Shown: positions 55,466-63,473 of the stretch, piece after piece
Position numbering within the stretch: position 1 is the first letter of the stretch
How the letters are laid out: the number at the start of each line of letters is the position of its first letter
Source of the DNA: Aeromonas bivalvium
GTDB taxonomy: Bacteria > Pseudomonadota > Gammaproteobacteria > Enterobacterales > Aeromonadaceae
Assembly (NCBI RefSeq): GCF_000819765.1
Contig: NZ_CDBT01000008.1
Location: 414,691 to 478,690, forward strand
Length of the DNA stretch: 64,000 nucleotides
Direction: 5' to 3'
The notes under the pieces: model-generated
Told to the model about the DNA's origin: nothing
Databases searched by the model: none
Seen by the model: only the letters and a program-made list of their open reading frames with translations
Translations under genes and position numbers: made by a program

Positions 55466-55491
55466 TTATATATCTCCTTGGCTAGGTTGTA

Positions 55492-55890
55492 TTATTGGTT
55501 GCTTTTAGACATCATTCTTGCCATTTGACTAACACCATTGTATCCCCAGCTGTTAGCATCGAGCTCATGGATGGATATGTAATTTGGTGTGTTAGTCATG
55601 CTCTCGCCCAGTATTTTATAAAGGTACTGATGGCTTTCTTTTATCCACTGCTGCTTTTGCGCGTCAGAACAGCTGCCTTTAGTAATATATATCCCAAGGT
55701 CAAAGGCGCTTTCATCTGTTATGGTAATGGCATTTATATAGCATAGATCCATATTTCTGTTGATATGTATTCTTGTGACCTCTGGTTTTTTGCATAATAA
55801 GTCACGGGTTAACTCTGTTAGCTTGATGGCGATATTGTCGATAACGGTCTTGTGTATATCGCCATGAATTGATAGCTCAATCTTGGGCAT
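55492..55890 (-). CDS. tautomerase superfamily protein
   Basis: A 132-residue protein beginning MPKIELSIHGDIHKTVIDNI, with proline exposed after Met removal as the catalytic base of 4-oxalocrotonate tautomerases. The length suggests two beta-alpha-beta units (CC-like or MSAD-like rather than a 62-residue 4-OT). Arg residues in VTRIHINRNMD could bind carboxylate. It would interconvert enol and keto forms of a small acid. It lies 2 bp from the HPP gene. Confidence 0.75.
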   Translation of the reverse strand: MPKIELSIHGDIHKTVIDNIAIKLTELTRDLLCKKPEVTRIHINRNMDLCYINAITITDESAFDLGIYITKGSCSDAQKQQWIKESHQYLYKILGESMTNTPNYISIHELDANSWGYNGVSQMARMMSKSNQ

Positions 55891-55892
55891 GT

Positions 55893-56423
55893 TTATTGTC
55901 TCTTTTTACGGCCAAGCCCATGCCAATAGACAGGCCAATTGCTCTCCTCCCCATAGTTATTCACTACGGAAGCCAACATGACGAGGGTAATACTGCCAAT
56001 GAGTGTCGGGGTGACCAGATAATCAAAGCCTACCGCACTTTGGCCGGCAAGAATGATCACTATAGGGTTGGCGCCGGCAGGTGGGTGAACTGCCCGCAAA
56101 TATTGCATCAGCATAATGGCAACACCGACAGACAATGCGATCACCCAGACTGAGTTGCCAAGCCCATACAGGGCTGCCAGACCTACGGCTGAAGTAATGA
56201 GGTGACCGGCAATGACATTACGTGGTTGTGCGAGTGGGGAACTTGGTGCTGCAAATAAAATCACGCAGGTTGCTCCGAAAGGAGCCATCAACCAGGGTAC
56301 CCCCGTCGTTTGCCCCATGATGCCAAGTATCAAAATACCGAGTGTGCCGCCGACAAATCCTTTCATCAGTTGAATGGAAGTTGGTTTGGGCGGCAACTCG
56401 CCACCACCGCGTATTTTTTTCAT
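55893..56423 (-). CDS. HPP family integral membrane protein
   Basis: A 176-residue protein with four to five membrane segments. The HPP signature is in LRAVHPPAGANPIVIILAGQ, preceded by GAT-type sequence GVPWLMAPFGATCVILFAAP and SSPLAQPRNVIAGHLITSAV. Some members carry nitrite in cyanobacteria; here a carboxylate or other small anion is also possible. It is the first gene of the operon, starting 150 bp from the divergent TetR gene, so it may supply uptake for the pathway. Confidence 0.87.
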   Translation of the reverse strand: MKKIRGGGELPPKPTSIQLMKGFVGGTLGILILGIMGQTTGVPWLMAPFGATCVILFAAPSSPLAQPRNVIAGHLITSAVGLAALYGLGNSVWVIALSVGVAIMLMQYLRAVHPPAGANPIVIILAGQSAVGFDYLVTPTLIGSITLVMLASVVNNYGEESNWPVYWHGLGRKKRQ

Positions 56424-56476
56424 TTCTTATCCTCGAAAATGATATGGGAATATCATGACCAAACTGTGATACACTG

Positions 56477-56520
56477 CGTGTACAGATCTGTACACGTTTG
56501 GGTATCGTACAGATCTGTAC
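56477..56520. promoter_or_regulatory. twin TetR-type operators
   Basis: CGTGTACAGATCTGTACACG (56477-56496) is a perfect 20-bp palindrome. GTACAGATCTGTAC (56507-56520) is a second perfect 14-bp copy. Their centres are 27 bp apart. They lie between the HPP operon and the tetR gene, so the regulator probably controls both directions. Confidence 0.75.
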
Positions 56521-56571
56521 ACTTCATGGCAATACTCTCATAATGAATTTTAACGGAAGCGAATAAGGCCC

Positions 56572-57168
56572 ATGATCAGTAAAAAAGAGCACATCTTAAA
56601 CGTCGCCGGAGAGCTGTTTAATGAGTTTGGTTATACCGCAGTGGGTGTCGATCTGATCCGGGATAAGGCAGAGGTGTCTAAGACATCCATGTACCGACAC
56701 TTTGGCTCTAAAAGTGACCTGATTGAAGCTGTCCTGGTTCGTCGGCATCAAAGATTCGAGGATGAGTTAAACGCTGTGGTCGCAGGAGAGGCGGGTCGGG
56801 TCAGCCGGTTGAATGCCATTCTTGACTGGCATTTTGACTGGTTTCGAGCCGTCAACTTCAAGGGATGCATGTTCATGCACGCTATTGCCGAGTTCAAAGG
56901 TCATGACGAGAGCCTGGCGCGATTGGCCGTGCAGCATAAAATGTGGCTCAAGTCGCTGCTGCTCTCAATCTTCGAGCCTGGCGAAAGGGGAGTGGAGGCG
57001 AAAGGTGAGGCGATCATGACCTTCCTGGAAGGCATGATCATTCGAGCCGAATTTGGTGAGGTCACCGGGTACGAGGAGATCTATCGCTTGGGGGCTCAAG
57101 TCCTTGCTGCGACAGATTTTTCTAGCAATGGATCCAAGCCAGGTCTGTCGTTCATGCCTGAGGCATGA
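56572..57168 (+). CDS. TetR family transcriptional regulator
   Basis: A 198-residue protein. The N-terminal HTH is typical (HILNVAGELFNEFGYTAVGV, DLIRDKAEVSKTSMYRHFGS, KSDLIEAVL). The C-terminal ligand-binding domain is helical (NAILDWHFDWFRAVNFKGCM). It is divergent from the six-gene operon with two palindromes between. I infer that it represses that operon until a pathway compound binds. A VOC gene follows 42 bp downstream and may be co-transcribed. Confidence 0.9.
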   Translation: MISKKEHILNVAGELFNEFGYTAVGVDLIRDKAEVSKTSMYRHFGSKSDLIEAVLVRRHQRFEDELNAVVAGEAGRVSRLNAILDWHFDWFRAVNFKGCMFMHAIAEFKGHDESLARLAVQHKMWLKSLLLSIFEPGERGVEAKGEAIMTFLEGMIIRAEFGEVTGYEEIYRLGAQVLAATDFSSNGSKPGLSFMPEA

Positions 57169-57210
57169 AGTCGGAGAACTCAATTCAATATTTTTATCAA
57201 GGAGATGGAT

Positions 57211-57612
57211 ATGAGCTTGCCGTTGACGCAAGGGGTGAATCACATTGGTTTGACCACCATGTGTCTGGAAGAGAGCGCGCATTTCTTCACTTCATTACTG
57301 GGTTGGCAGGAAGTCAGGCGAAGAGATGATTATCCGGCAATTTTTGTCAGTGACGGGTCGATCATGCTGACACTGTGGGCAGCCCAAACGGATGAGCCGA
57401 CCCATTTTGATCGCAAGAGCAACGTAGGTCTTCATCATCTGGCCATCTCAGTCAACAGCAAGGCCGCGCTGTTTGAGATTCATGACAGGCTCTCGGTTCG
57501 TGACGTGAATATTGAGTTTGCCCCTTCGCTTATCCGGGAGGGGCCAGCTGTGCACATGATGTGCTACGAGCCAAGCGGGATCCGGATTGAGTTTTACTGG
57601 GCGGGTGAATGA
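57211..57612 (+). CDS. VOC (glyoxalase/dioxygenase) family protein
   Basis: A 133-residue protein. AAGGAG at 57199-57204 is 6 bp before the ATG at 57211, which is better than the ATG at 57205. Metal ligands fit the VOC pattern: GVNHIGLTTMCLEESAHFF, then VGLHHLAISVNSKAALFEIH, and the final glutamate in GIRIEFYW. Roles in the family include glyoxalase, fosfomycin resistance and ring cleavage; this one is not assigned. It may belong to the neighbouring catabolic module. A hairpin follows. Confidence 0.83.
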   Translation: MSLPLTQGVNHIGLTTMCLEESAHFFTSLLGWQEVRRRDDYPAIFVSDGSIMLTLWAAQTDEPTHFDRKSNVGLHHLAISVNSKAALFEIHDRLSVRDVNIEFAPSLIREGPAVHMMCYEPSGIRIEFYWAGE

Positions 57613-57637
57613 CGGCTGGCATGAAAGTGGGGCGGGG

Positions 57638-57664
57638 GGTCGTGCTGACCGTGTCAGCACGACC
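57638..57664 (+). terminator. hairpin after VOC gene
   Basis: 12-bp perfect arms GGTCGTGCTGAC/GTCAGCACGACC with a 3-nt loop. No T-run follows. Confidence 0.6.
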
Positions 57665-57773
57665 CGAACCATCCATTAAGGCTTTTCCCGCACCGCGTCT
57701 CCATCACGGGAGTGATGGATAGTTAATCAGGACATAGCGCGCAACAATAGAACGCTGGGCAATGGGTGGAAAC

Positions 57774-57820
57774 TGGTGCCGATAAGGGGAATCGAACTCC
57801 TGACCTTCGCATTACGAATC
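57774..57820 (-). other. attachment site: 3' fragment of tRNA-Thr(CGU)
   Basis: The minus strand reads ATTCGTAATGCGAAGGTC... ending in CCTTATCGGCACCA. It matches the anticodon stem-loop (CGT), variable region, T-arm and acceptor 3' end with CCA of tRNA-Thr(CGU), like E. coli thrW. The D-arm and 5' acceptor strand are absent: the sequence turns to unrelated DNA at about 57820. This is the usual trace of integration into a tRNA 3' end. An intact tRNA gene should lie at the other end of the element, to the right of the window. Confidence 0.85.
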
Positions 57821-57975
57821 CAGATTTTGCCAATTTCAGCCCGTGTCACCCCACTTCACAAAACAAAAATAAAATACATTAAATCAACCAGTTAAATACC
57901 ATTCACTGTATCAGGTTGTGTCGTGAAATATCACCCTATACCATAGCAAAAGAGGGGTATGAGGAGGGGTACGGA

Positions 57976-59280
57976 ATGGCGATTACAACCGATGCCGAGA
58001 TTGCGGCAATCAAACCAGAATCCGGCGTTATTGTGCGCCGTATGGCTATCCAGTCAAAGCATGGTGGCGGGCTCAAGCTGGAAGTGCGCACCAGTGGAAT
58101 CAAGCGCTTTGTCTATCGCTACAAGATAGCGGGCAAAGCTGGGGAAATGCTGCTTGGCGGCTATCCCGCCATGACCCTAGCAAAAGCCAGACAGGCCCAC
58201 GGTAAAGCGGCTGAATTGGTAAAGCAGGGAATTGATCCGCTTACTGTCACCAAGCAAGCCAAGGCGAAAAACATCGAGATGCCAACCCTTGGCGAGATTT
58301 ACCGCGATTGGCTGGTGATGCGAGCCAAATCGAAACCGATAGGCCCGCGCACCCTGCGCGATTATGAGGGGACGTTCACCCGCCACATTGAATCGGCCAT
58401 TGGCAATACCCGAGTATGCGATCTCTCCCGTGCCGTACTGTATGAGCATTTCCGCCGAGTAGAGACAGCTGAGGGCGCACGAAAAGGGCTGATAGTCCTG
58501 AACCAGTGTCTTGATCATGCGGTATTACAAGGTCACATCGAGATCAACCCCGCCCGCTTGTTAAAGCCCGCCATGTTTGGCGCGTCTATGCCCCCACCCC
58601 GTGAACGCTGGTTGACCCGCGATGAATTGCGCCAGTTATGGGGAGCACTTGAACAAGCGACCGCTGGCGGCGGTTCTGTGGCGGCTGGTGGCCGTGGGAT
58701 CGCGTCTAACGTAGTGCTATCGCTGGCGGTGGCAAACTGCTTGCGTTTAATAACCCTGACCGCTGTACGCCGTTCCGAGGCTGTAGGGATGCGCTGGGAG
58801 CAGATTAACGGCGACCGCTGGACAATCCCCGAAACCAAGAACGGACGCGCCCACGTTGTAACCCTGTGCCCGCTGGCGCTGGATATTATCGAGCAGCAAA
58901 AAGCGTTATCTAATGGCCCCTATGTATTCGAGTCCACCAGCAAGACCGGACACCCGATCACAGGGGATGCTGTCACCAAAGCGCTAGAGCGTGTTCGCAT
59001 CAAGTACCTTGCCGAGCTTGCGCCATTCAGCCCGCACGACCTGCGCCGCAGTATGGCAACGGGGGCCGCTGAATATCTGGATGCCCCCGAGCGCCTGATC
59101 GAGCTGATGCTAAACCACGTCCCCAAAGACAGGCTGATCCGCACCTATCAAGTGGGCGGCATGGCAGAGAAGTTGCGAGCGCTGTTTCTGCGCTGGGGAG
59201 ATTTCATGGCAACCATAACGCAACCGGAGCAGGCCAAGCCGGGCAACGTGGTGTCGGTCAACTTTGGGGGGCGTGGATGA
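57976..59280 (+). CDS. int: tyrosine recombinase (phage-type integrase)
   Basis: A 434-residue protein from the ATG at 57976 with GAGGAGGGG upstream. The N-terminal DUF4102 arm-binding domain (GLKLEVRTSGIKRFVYRYKI, GYPAMTLAKARQAHGKAAEL) is followed by a core-binding domain and the catalytic domain. Active-site residues are seen in LTAVRRSEAVGMRWE (R), PHDLRRSMATG (H, R), LMLNHVPKD (H) and RTYQVGG (Y). It recombines attP with the tRNA-Thr 3' end just upstream. It is adjacent to the tRNA fragment. The stop overlaps the next start (ATGA). Confidence 0.92.
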   Translation: MAITTDAEIAAIKPESGVIVRRMAIQSKHGGGLKLEVRTSGIKRFVYRYKIAGKAGEMLLGGYPAMTLAKARQAHGKAAELVKQGIDPLTVTKQAKAKNIEMPTLGEIYRDWLVMRAKSKPIGPRTLRDYEGTFTRHIESAIGNTRVCDLSRAVLYEHFRRVETAEGARKGLIVLNQCLDHAVLQGHIEINPARLLKPAMFGASMPPPRERWLTRDELRQLWGALEQATAGGGSVAAGGRGIASNVVLSLAVANCLRLITLTAVRRSEAVGMRWEQINGDRWTIPETKNGRAHVVTLCPLALDIIEQQKALSNGPYVFESTSKTGHPITGDAVTKALERVRIKYLAELAPFSPHDLRRSMATGAAEYLDAPERLIELMLNHVPKDRLIRTYQVGGMAEKLRALFLRWGDFMATITQPEQAKPGNVVSVNFGGRG

Positions 59281-59804
59281 TGGTAACGGCAGAAGAAGAG
59301 ATAGAATATCTGCGCCGATTGGCGGCCATACTGGAGAAGAACCAAGCAAGACGAACCCCGTCCAAGCGCGAGATATTCATCAAGATAGAAGAGGCTGCGG
59401 CTCCGCTTGGCGAATTTATGAGGATCGCCGGTCAAGTTAATGACCTTGTGAAGCATGGGGGTGAACGTTCATCTAGCGGAGAGATGTCCCTTGGGTATCA
59501 TCCTTGGTCTTATCGACTAGCGACTCACATACGCCTAAGCAATAGGACGCAGAGCGAGCGAGCCAAGAGGCCCCGAACACAGAGGTATAACGCGTTGAAA
59601 GATACTGTCCGTGACATAGTGGAAGAACACCCTGGCTGGACGAGTGAAATGATCTTCGATGAACTGCGTAGCAATCATTCTGGCCAGGATCAATTGCTCG
59701 AAGAAATAGATGACGTTGATTACTTTGTGACCAATGAAGGCGGAAAGAGGACGAAAAAAAGCACGGTTCGAAATTGGATTACAAACTTTAAAAAAAAGAT
59801 TTGA
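59277..59804 (+). CDS. hypothetical protein in integrase operon
   Basis: A 175-residue protein whose ATG overlaps the int stop. The N-terminus is helical and acidic (TAEEEIEYLRRLAAILEKNQ). A basic middle (RTQSERAKRPRTQRYNALKD) leads to HPGWTSEMIFDELRSNHSGQ and KKSTVRNWITNFKKKI, which might be a winged-helix-like DNA-binding part. No family is recognised. Its coupling to int suggests a role in integration or its control. Confidence 0.65.
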   Translation: MMVTAEEEIEYLRRLAAILEKNQARRTPSKREIFIKIEEAAAPLGEFMRIAGQVNDLVKHGGERSSSGEMSLGYHPWSYRLATHIRLSNRTQSERAKRPRTQRYNALKDTVRDIVEEHPGWTSEMIFDELRSNHSGQDQLLEEIDDVDYFVTNEGGKRTKKSTVRNWITNFKKKI

Positions 59805-59901
59805 TTGCATTCACTACTAGCCGGTTATTCGTGAAACCGGCTATCTAAAGTTCGCCACATGCCATCGTATCCCGCGCTGGTTCAATGTGGAGTACTAATC
59901 A

Positions 59902-60090
59902 ATGTCACCCGTTCTCATTACCGAAAAGCAGTTGGTTGAGCTTACGTCCGTTTCCCGTTCAACCATTCGCCGCTGGATCAACGATCCACACGTCCACTTT
60001 CCCGCCTTTGTGAAAATTGGGCCAAATTCCATCCGTTGGAAACTGGCCGAGGTATTGGCGTTCATTGAGCGTCAAGGGAGGGAAATCTGA
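59902..60090 (+). CDS. alpA: AlpA-like HTH regulator
   Basis: A 62-residue protein. It is one excisionase-type winged-helix: LITEKQLVELTSVSRSTIRR, then WINDPHVHFPAFVKIGPNSI and RWKLAEVLAFIERQG. AlpA proteins activate integrase or excision genes in P4-like elements. It overlaps the next gene by one base (TGATG). The ATG lacks a strong ribosome-binding site. Confidence 0.87.
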   Translation: MSPVLITEKQLVELTSVSRSTIRRWINDPHVHFPAFVKIGPNSIRWKLAEVLAFIERQGREI

Positions 60091-60320
60091 TGGCCCATTA
60101 CCCACTAACAAACGCGAAAGCAGATCTGCGAGCGGCAGCCAGTGCAGCCGCAGCAAAATTCGAGCGCATAACAGTGAGATTCTGGCGAAGCAAGCCCAAG
60201 TATGAGGGGGAAAACGAAAGGCTCGCGTATGAGCGAGCGCTGGCGGTTCAAGAGGCATTTCCCGAAGAGGTGGCTTTACTGCTGAAAGAAAACGCCCCGA
60301 CTAGCAAGGCCGAGGCGTAG
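60090..60320 (+). CDS. small hypothetical protein between alpA and primase
   Basis: A 76-residue protein, Ala- and charge-rich (LTNAKADLRAAASAAAAKFE, NERLYERALAVQEAF-like). Helical throughout. Translation is coupled to alpA. No family recognised; small genes at this position are usual in satellite elements. Confidence 0.6.
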   Translation: MAHYPLTNAKADLRAAASAAAAKFERITVRFWRSKPKYEGENERLAYERALAVQEAFPEEVALLLKENAPTSKAEA

Positions 60321-60382
60321 GTTTAGCCGCTGGTGGGCGAACTTTCGACGCCAGCCCGCCAGCTAATTGAAGGTATATCGAG

Positions 60383-61531
60383 ATGATCAATTTTACCACT
60401 ATTCCCAATGTTTCAAATAACGAAACGTTCGGAGTTATTACGTGGCAAGATCTGCAACAAGCAGCCTGTATCCCTCACCGAAACCGCGCTCACACGCCGG
60501 ACGCCACAAAACGGACTGCCCCACTGGTGGCCGCCCACAATGGCAAGACTCGTCACAAGGCGCAAGCAGAGGCTAACGGACTGTTTGGAATGCTTCGCGC
60601 CGATTTGGACAACGCCAAGGGCCAGACGCCCAAGACCATAGCCGATGTTTTGCAGGAGCAAGGGCTGTGCTCGTTTATCATCTATTCAACCCTGAGCCAC
60701 CAGCCCGACGCCCCCCGTTATCGGGTATTTGTGGAGCTGGCCGAGCCTGTGCCATTCACTATGTGGGCGGATCTGCAATTCGCGTTGGCCGAGTTGCTGG
60801 GATCTGATCCATGTGTTGGCCGCCCTGCTCAATTTATGATCCTGCCAACGGTTATAAAAAGCACTGCCGAGCATTATCAGCACATGATCGCCGAGGGGGC
60901 AGCGCTGAGCCCGTCCGCCCCGTTCTGGCTCAATGCTGCCGCGCTGGCGGAGCAGCACCAAGCAGCCGCAGCCAAAGTTAGCCAACGGTTTAAACAGGTA
61001 GCCCCCAAGCCATTCAATGAAAGATTGGTGGGTAGACAGGTGTCGATCATCGAGCGCGTGAATGCCAGCTACGAATGGACGGAGCTGCTCGCCCATTATG
61101 CCTATAAGCGAAAGGGGCGAAACGCATGGATGGCACCAGAATCAACCAGTGGCACCGCTGGGGTTCATATTCTGACCAGTTCGACGGATGGCAAAGAGCG
61201 CATTTTCTCGCACCACCAAAGCGATCCCGCTGGTAATAGGCTGTGCGACAAGTTCGACCTGATCACCATTCGCAATTTCAGCGGGGATAGCGTCAAAGCC
61301 GTTCAAGAGATTGCCAGAGAGCACTTCCCCGATATTCACGCGCACAACCGCCGCGAGTGGGCACGGGCACAGCGCGACGAGCAACGCCAGCAATTCGAGG
61401 CGATGCGAGAGGGCACCAAATCGTTAGCCGTTGCTAAGGGGCAAGCAAAGGCTATTAGCCAGCCCAAGGGGGTTATGTTTCCATTGCTGAGTGCTGCTCA
61501 AATGGCCGAGATCATGGAGGCCGCGCAATGA
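60383..61531 (+). CDS. primase-like protein
   Basis: A 382-residue protein. LFGMLRADLDNAKGQTPKTI and FIIYSTLSHQPDAPRYRVFV fit the acidic and STxSH...RYRV motifs of archaeo-eukaryotic-type primases carried by plasmids and satellites. The C-terminal part WTELLAHYAYKRKGRNAWMA, followed by the block GKERIFSHHQSDPAG, resembles the sequence that links primase to helicase in P4-like alpha proteins. It overlaps the VapE-like gene by ATGA, so the two form a split primase-helicase. Confidence 0.72.
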   Translation: MINFTTIPNVSNNETFGVITWQDLQQAACIPHRNRAHTPDATKRTAPLVAAHNGKTRHKAQAEANGLFGMLRADLDNAKGQTPKTIADVLQEQGLCSFIIYSTLSHQPDAPRYRVFVELAEPVPFTMWADLQFALAELLGSDPCVGRPAQFMILPTVIKSTAEHYQHMIAEGAALSPSAPFWLNAAALAEQHQAAAAKVSQRFKQVAPKPFNERLVGRQVSIIERVNASYEWTELLAHYAYKRKGRNAWMAPESTSGTAGVHILTSSTDGKERIFSHHQSDPAGNRLCDKFDLITIRNFSGDSVKAVQEIAREHFPDIHAHNRREWARAQRDEQRQQFEAMREGTKSLAVAKGQAKAISQPKGVMFPLLSAAQMAEIMEAAQ

Positions 61532-62826
61532 AGCCGCTGCCACCGCCAACAAACGTGATCCCGTTCGAGCCACCAGCTAGCCCCGAACAGAACGACCCAC
61601 CGTTATTTCTGCCGGACACTGACGAGAAGGGAAAGCCGCTAAAAACGTCCGCTAACCTGTGGGCCGTGTTGGAGCATAGGGGGTGGGTTTACCGCTATAA
61701 CACGATGACAGTAACCCCTGAGCTAATGACAGCCGAGGGACGCCGCCTTGGCAAAACTGATGAGGGGCAGCGTTCGGCTTTGGTGGACGCCTGCCAACGT
61801 GCCGAAGTTCCCGATGCCGCCATAGACGAGCACTTGATCGCGCTGTGCCAGTCGAACAGCTATCACCCTGTCAGAGAGTGGCTAGAGGCTGGCCCCAAAT
61901 GGGATGAAGTGCGCCGAGTTGATGCTGTCTTGGCAACGCTCAACGCTGCTGAGCCCGATTATGCCGCCGCAGTCCTGCGCCCTTGGCTGGTGGGTTGTGT
62001 GGCAGCATTGTATGAACAGCAATGGCTGTCAAAGCTCGTGCCTGTATTGGTGGGGGGGCAGTCATTCAAAAAATCGGCATGGGTTAACAGACTGGCCGCA
62101 GTAGTGGCGGGCTCGACGTTGGATTGCTCGATTGACCCCAACAAATCGGACGATGTACGCCGTGCTGTTTCCGCTTGGATTGTGGAACTAGCCGAGTTGG
62201 AAACGACAACAAGGCACGAAGCCGGAGCATTGAAGGCGTTCATTACCCGCGATGTGGATCGGTTCCGCATACCCTACGCAAAATCATTCACGGAGAAACC
62301 CCGACAGACGGGCTTTATTGCGACGGTAAACGGCACTGACTTTCTCAAAGACCATACAGGGAACGCTCGTTTTGCTGTTATCGAGATGGCAGGTGCCGCA
62401 GACCTTGACCGCCTGAATGAATTATTGGGCTGGAGTTGGGATGCTGGCCGTCTAAGCCAAACCGCTCCCGAACTGTTGCGCCAGTTCTGGCTTGAAGTCA
62501 AAGCGGACTACGATGCGGGGGCGAGCTGGTATCTCGACGAGGCCACCAGCAAGCAAGCCGCCACGGCGAACGACACACACACCGACAAGGGGCCACATTA
62601 CGAGACAATTGTTGACCGACACTTGGCCCGCCCGATGCAATCCGCCCGCTGGTTCACTGCTGCCGATCTTTGTGAACGTCACGGTGAAAAGCCCGCGATG
62701 GCGAGTAGATATGGGAGGGCGTTAACAATGCTGGAAAAGGAAGGGCGCATAGAATCACGCCCAGCGAGATCGGGGCGCAAGGAATACCGTTTGCCGGTGA
62801 ACGATTTGCCGCAGCCCCAAGAATAG
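61528..62826 (+). CDS. VapE family helicase-like ATPase
   Basis: A 432-residue protein of the virulence-associated E family, a superfamily 3-like replication helicase of mobile elements. A Walker A-like loop is VPVLVGGQSFKKSAWVNRLA; AWIVELAELETTTRHEAGAL holds the Walker B acid. Sensor-like FIATVNGTDFLKDHTGNARF follows. The C-terminal ~70 residues look like a winged helix (ARWFTAADLCERHGEKPAMA). The loop is GGQSFKKS instead of the usual GGQGxGKS-like; the lysine and serine remain. It probably unwinds DNA at the repeats downstream. A terminator follows. Confidence 0.85.
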   Translation: MKPLPPPTNVIPFEPPASPEQNDPPLFLPDTDEKGKPLKTSANLWAVLEHRGWVYRYNTMTVTPELMTAEGRRLGKTDEGQRSALVDACQRAEVPDAAIDEHLIALCQSNSYHPVREWLEAGPKWDEVRRVDAVLATLNAAEPDYAAAVLRPWLVGCVAALYEQQWLSKLVPVLVGGQSFKKSAWVNRLAAVVAGSTLDCSIDPNKSDDVRRAVSAWIVELAELETTTRHEAGALKAFITRDVDRFRIPYAKSFTEKPRQTGFIATVNGTDFLKDHTGNARFAVIEMAGAADLDRLNELLGWSWDAGRLSQTAPELLRQFWLEVKADYDAGASWYLDEATSKQAATANDTHTDKGPHYETIVDRHLARPMQSARWFTAADLCERHGEKPAMASRYGRALTMLEKEGRIESRPARSGRKEYRLPVNDLPQPQE

Positions 62827-62848
62827 CCGTTGCTGGTGGCACCCCTTG

Positions 62849-62876
62849 AGCCCTGCCGATTTGGCGGGGCTTTTTT
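62849..62876 (+). terminator. terminator of the primase-VapE operon
   Basis: AGCCCTGCC/GGCGGGGCT arms with one G-T pair, then six T. Confidence 0.8.
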
Positions 62877-62886
62877 GTGGTGAAGC

Positions 62887-63415
62887 GGTGAGGTAGTGGT
62901 GAGGTAGAAAACGGGCTACCTCACCAGCCGCTAACCCTTGCTGCTGCTGGCTTTCATTCATATTTGGTGAAGTGGTGAAGTAGATCTCTTTATAAAGTAA
63001 TTACACATAGACAAGGGGAAGGGATTGACACACTGGGAGCTGCTCACGAACACAAGCAACGGCTATTGCTGAGGGGGTTTATAGGAAACTTACCTCACCA
63101 ACTTCACCACCAACAAAAAACGCACCTGTAAGCCTCGCCAGCACTGGGGTTTTGCATGGTGAGGTACTGGCAACTGCTACCCCACCAGCTACCCCACCGC
63201 ATCCAAACGACGGTGATAAAACGGTGAGAGCCCAACGGTAATAAAACGGTAATATCTGGTTAGTGACTGGCTAGCAATTGGCTAGTATCTCGCGTGGGCA
63301 CCAACCAAAGCGGCGTGATCGTTAACATGCAAGAAACAGATTCCCACGGCTCAAATTGACGCCTGTAAGCTGGTATCATAACGGCTAGGTTACGGCTAGG
63401 TTACGGCTAGGTCAT
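62887..63415. repeat. iteron-rich non-coding region, probable replication origin
   Basis: GGTGAGGTAG occurs at 62887 and 62898 and inverted (CTACCTCACC) at 62916. GGTGAAGT-type copies occur at 62966 and 62974, inverted copies near 63091-63110, and another GGTGAGGTA at 63159. Farther on, ACGGCTAGGTY is repeated three times with 11-bp period (63381, 63392, 63403), and ACGGTAATA-like units lie at 63236-63255. No gene fits the 640 bp. Repeats after a primase/helicase pair resemble the P4 origin (GGTGAAC iterons), so origin or regulatory use is inferred. Confidence 0.6.
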
Positions 63416-63473
63416 AGCTAGACGAGCGACACAATAGCGGCATGTTCGCCAGAACAACGGGAGTTTGGGGAAG

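Noticed and set aside
57774..57820. Functional tRNA-Thr gene
   Set aside because: Only the 3' portion is present; D-arm and 5' acceptor strand are missing.
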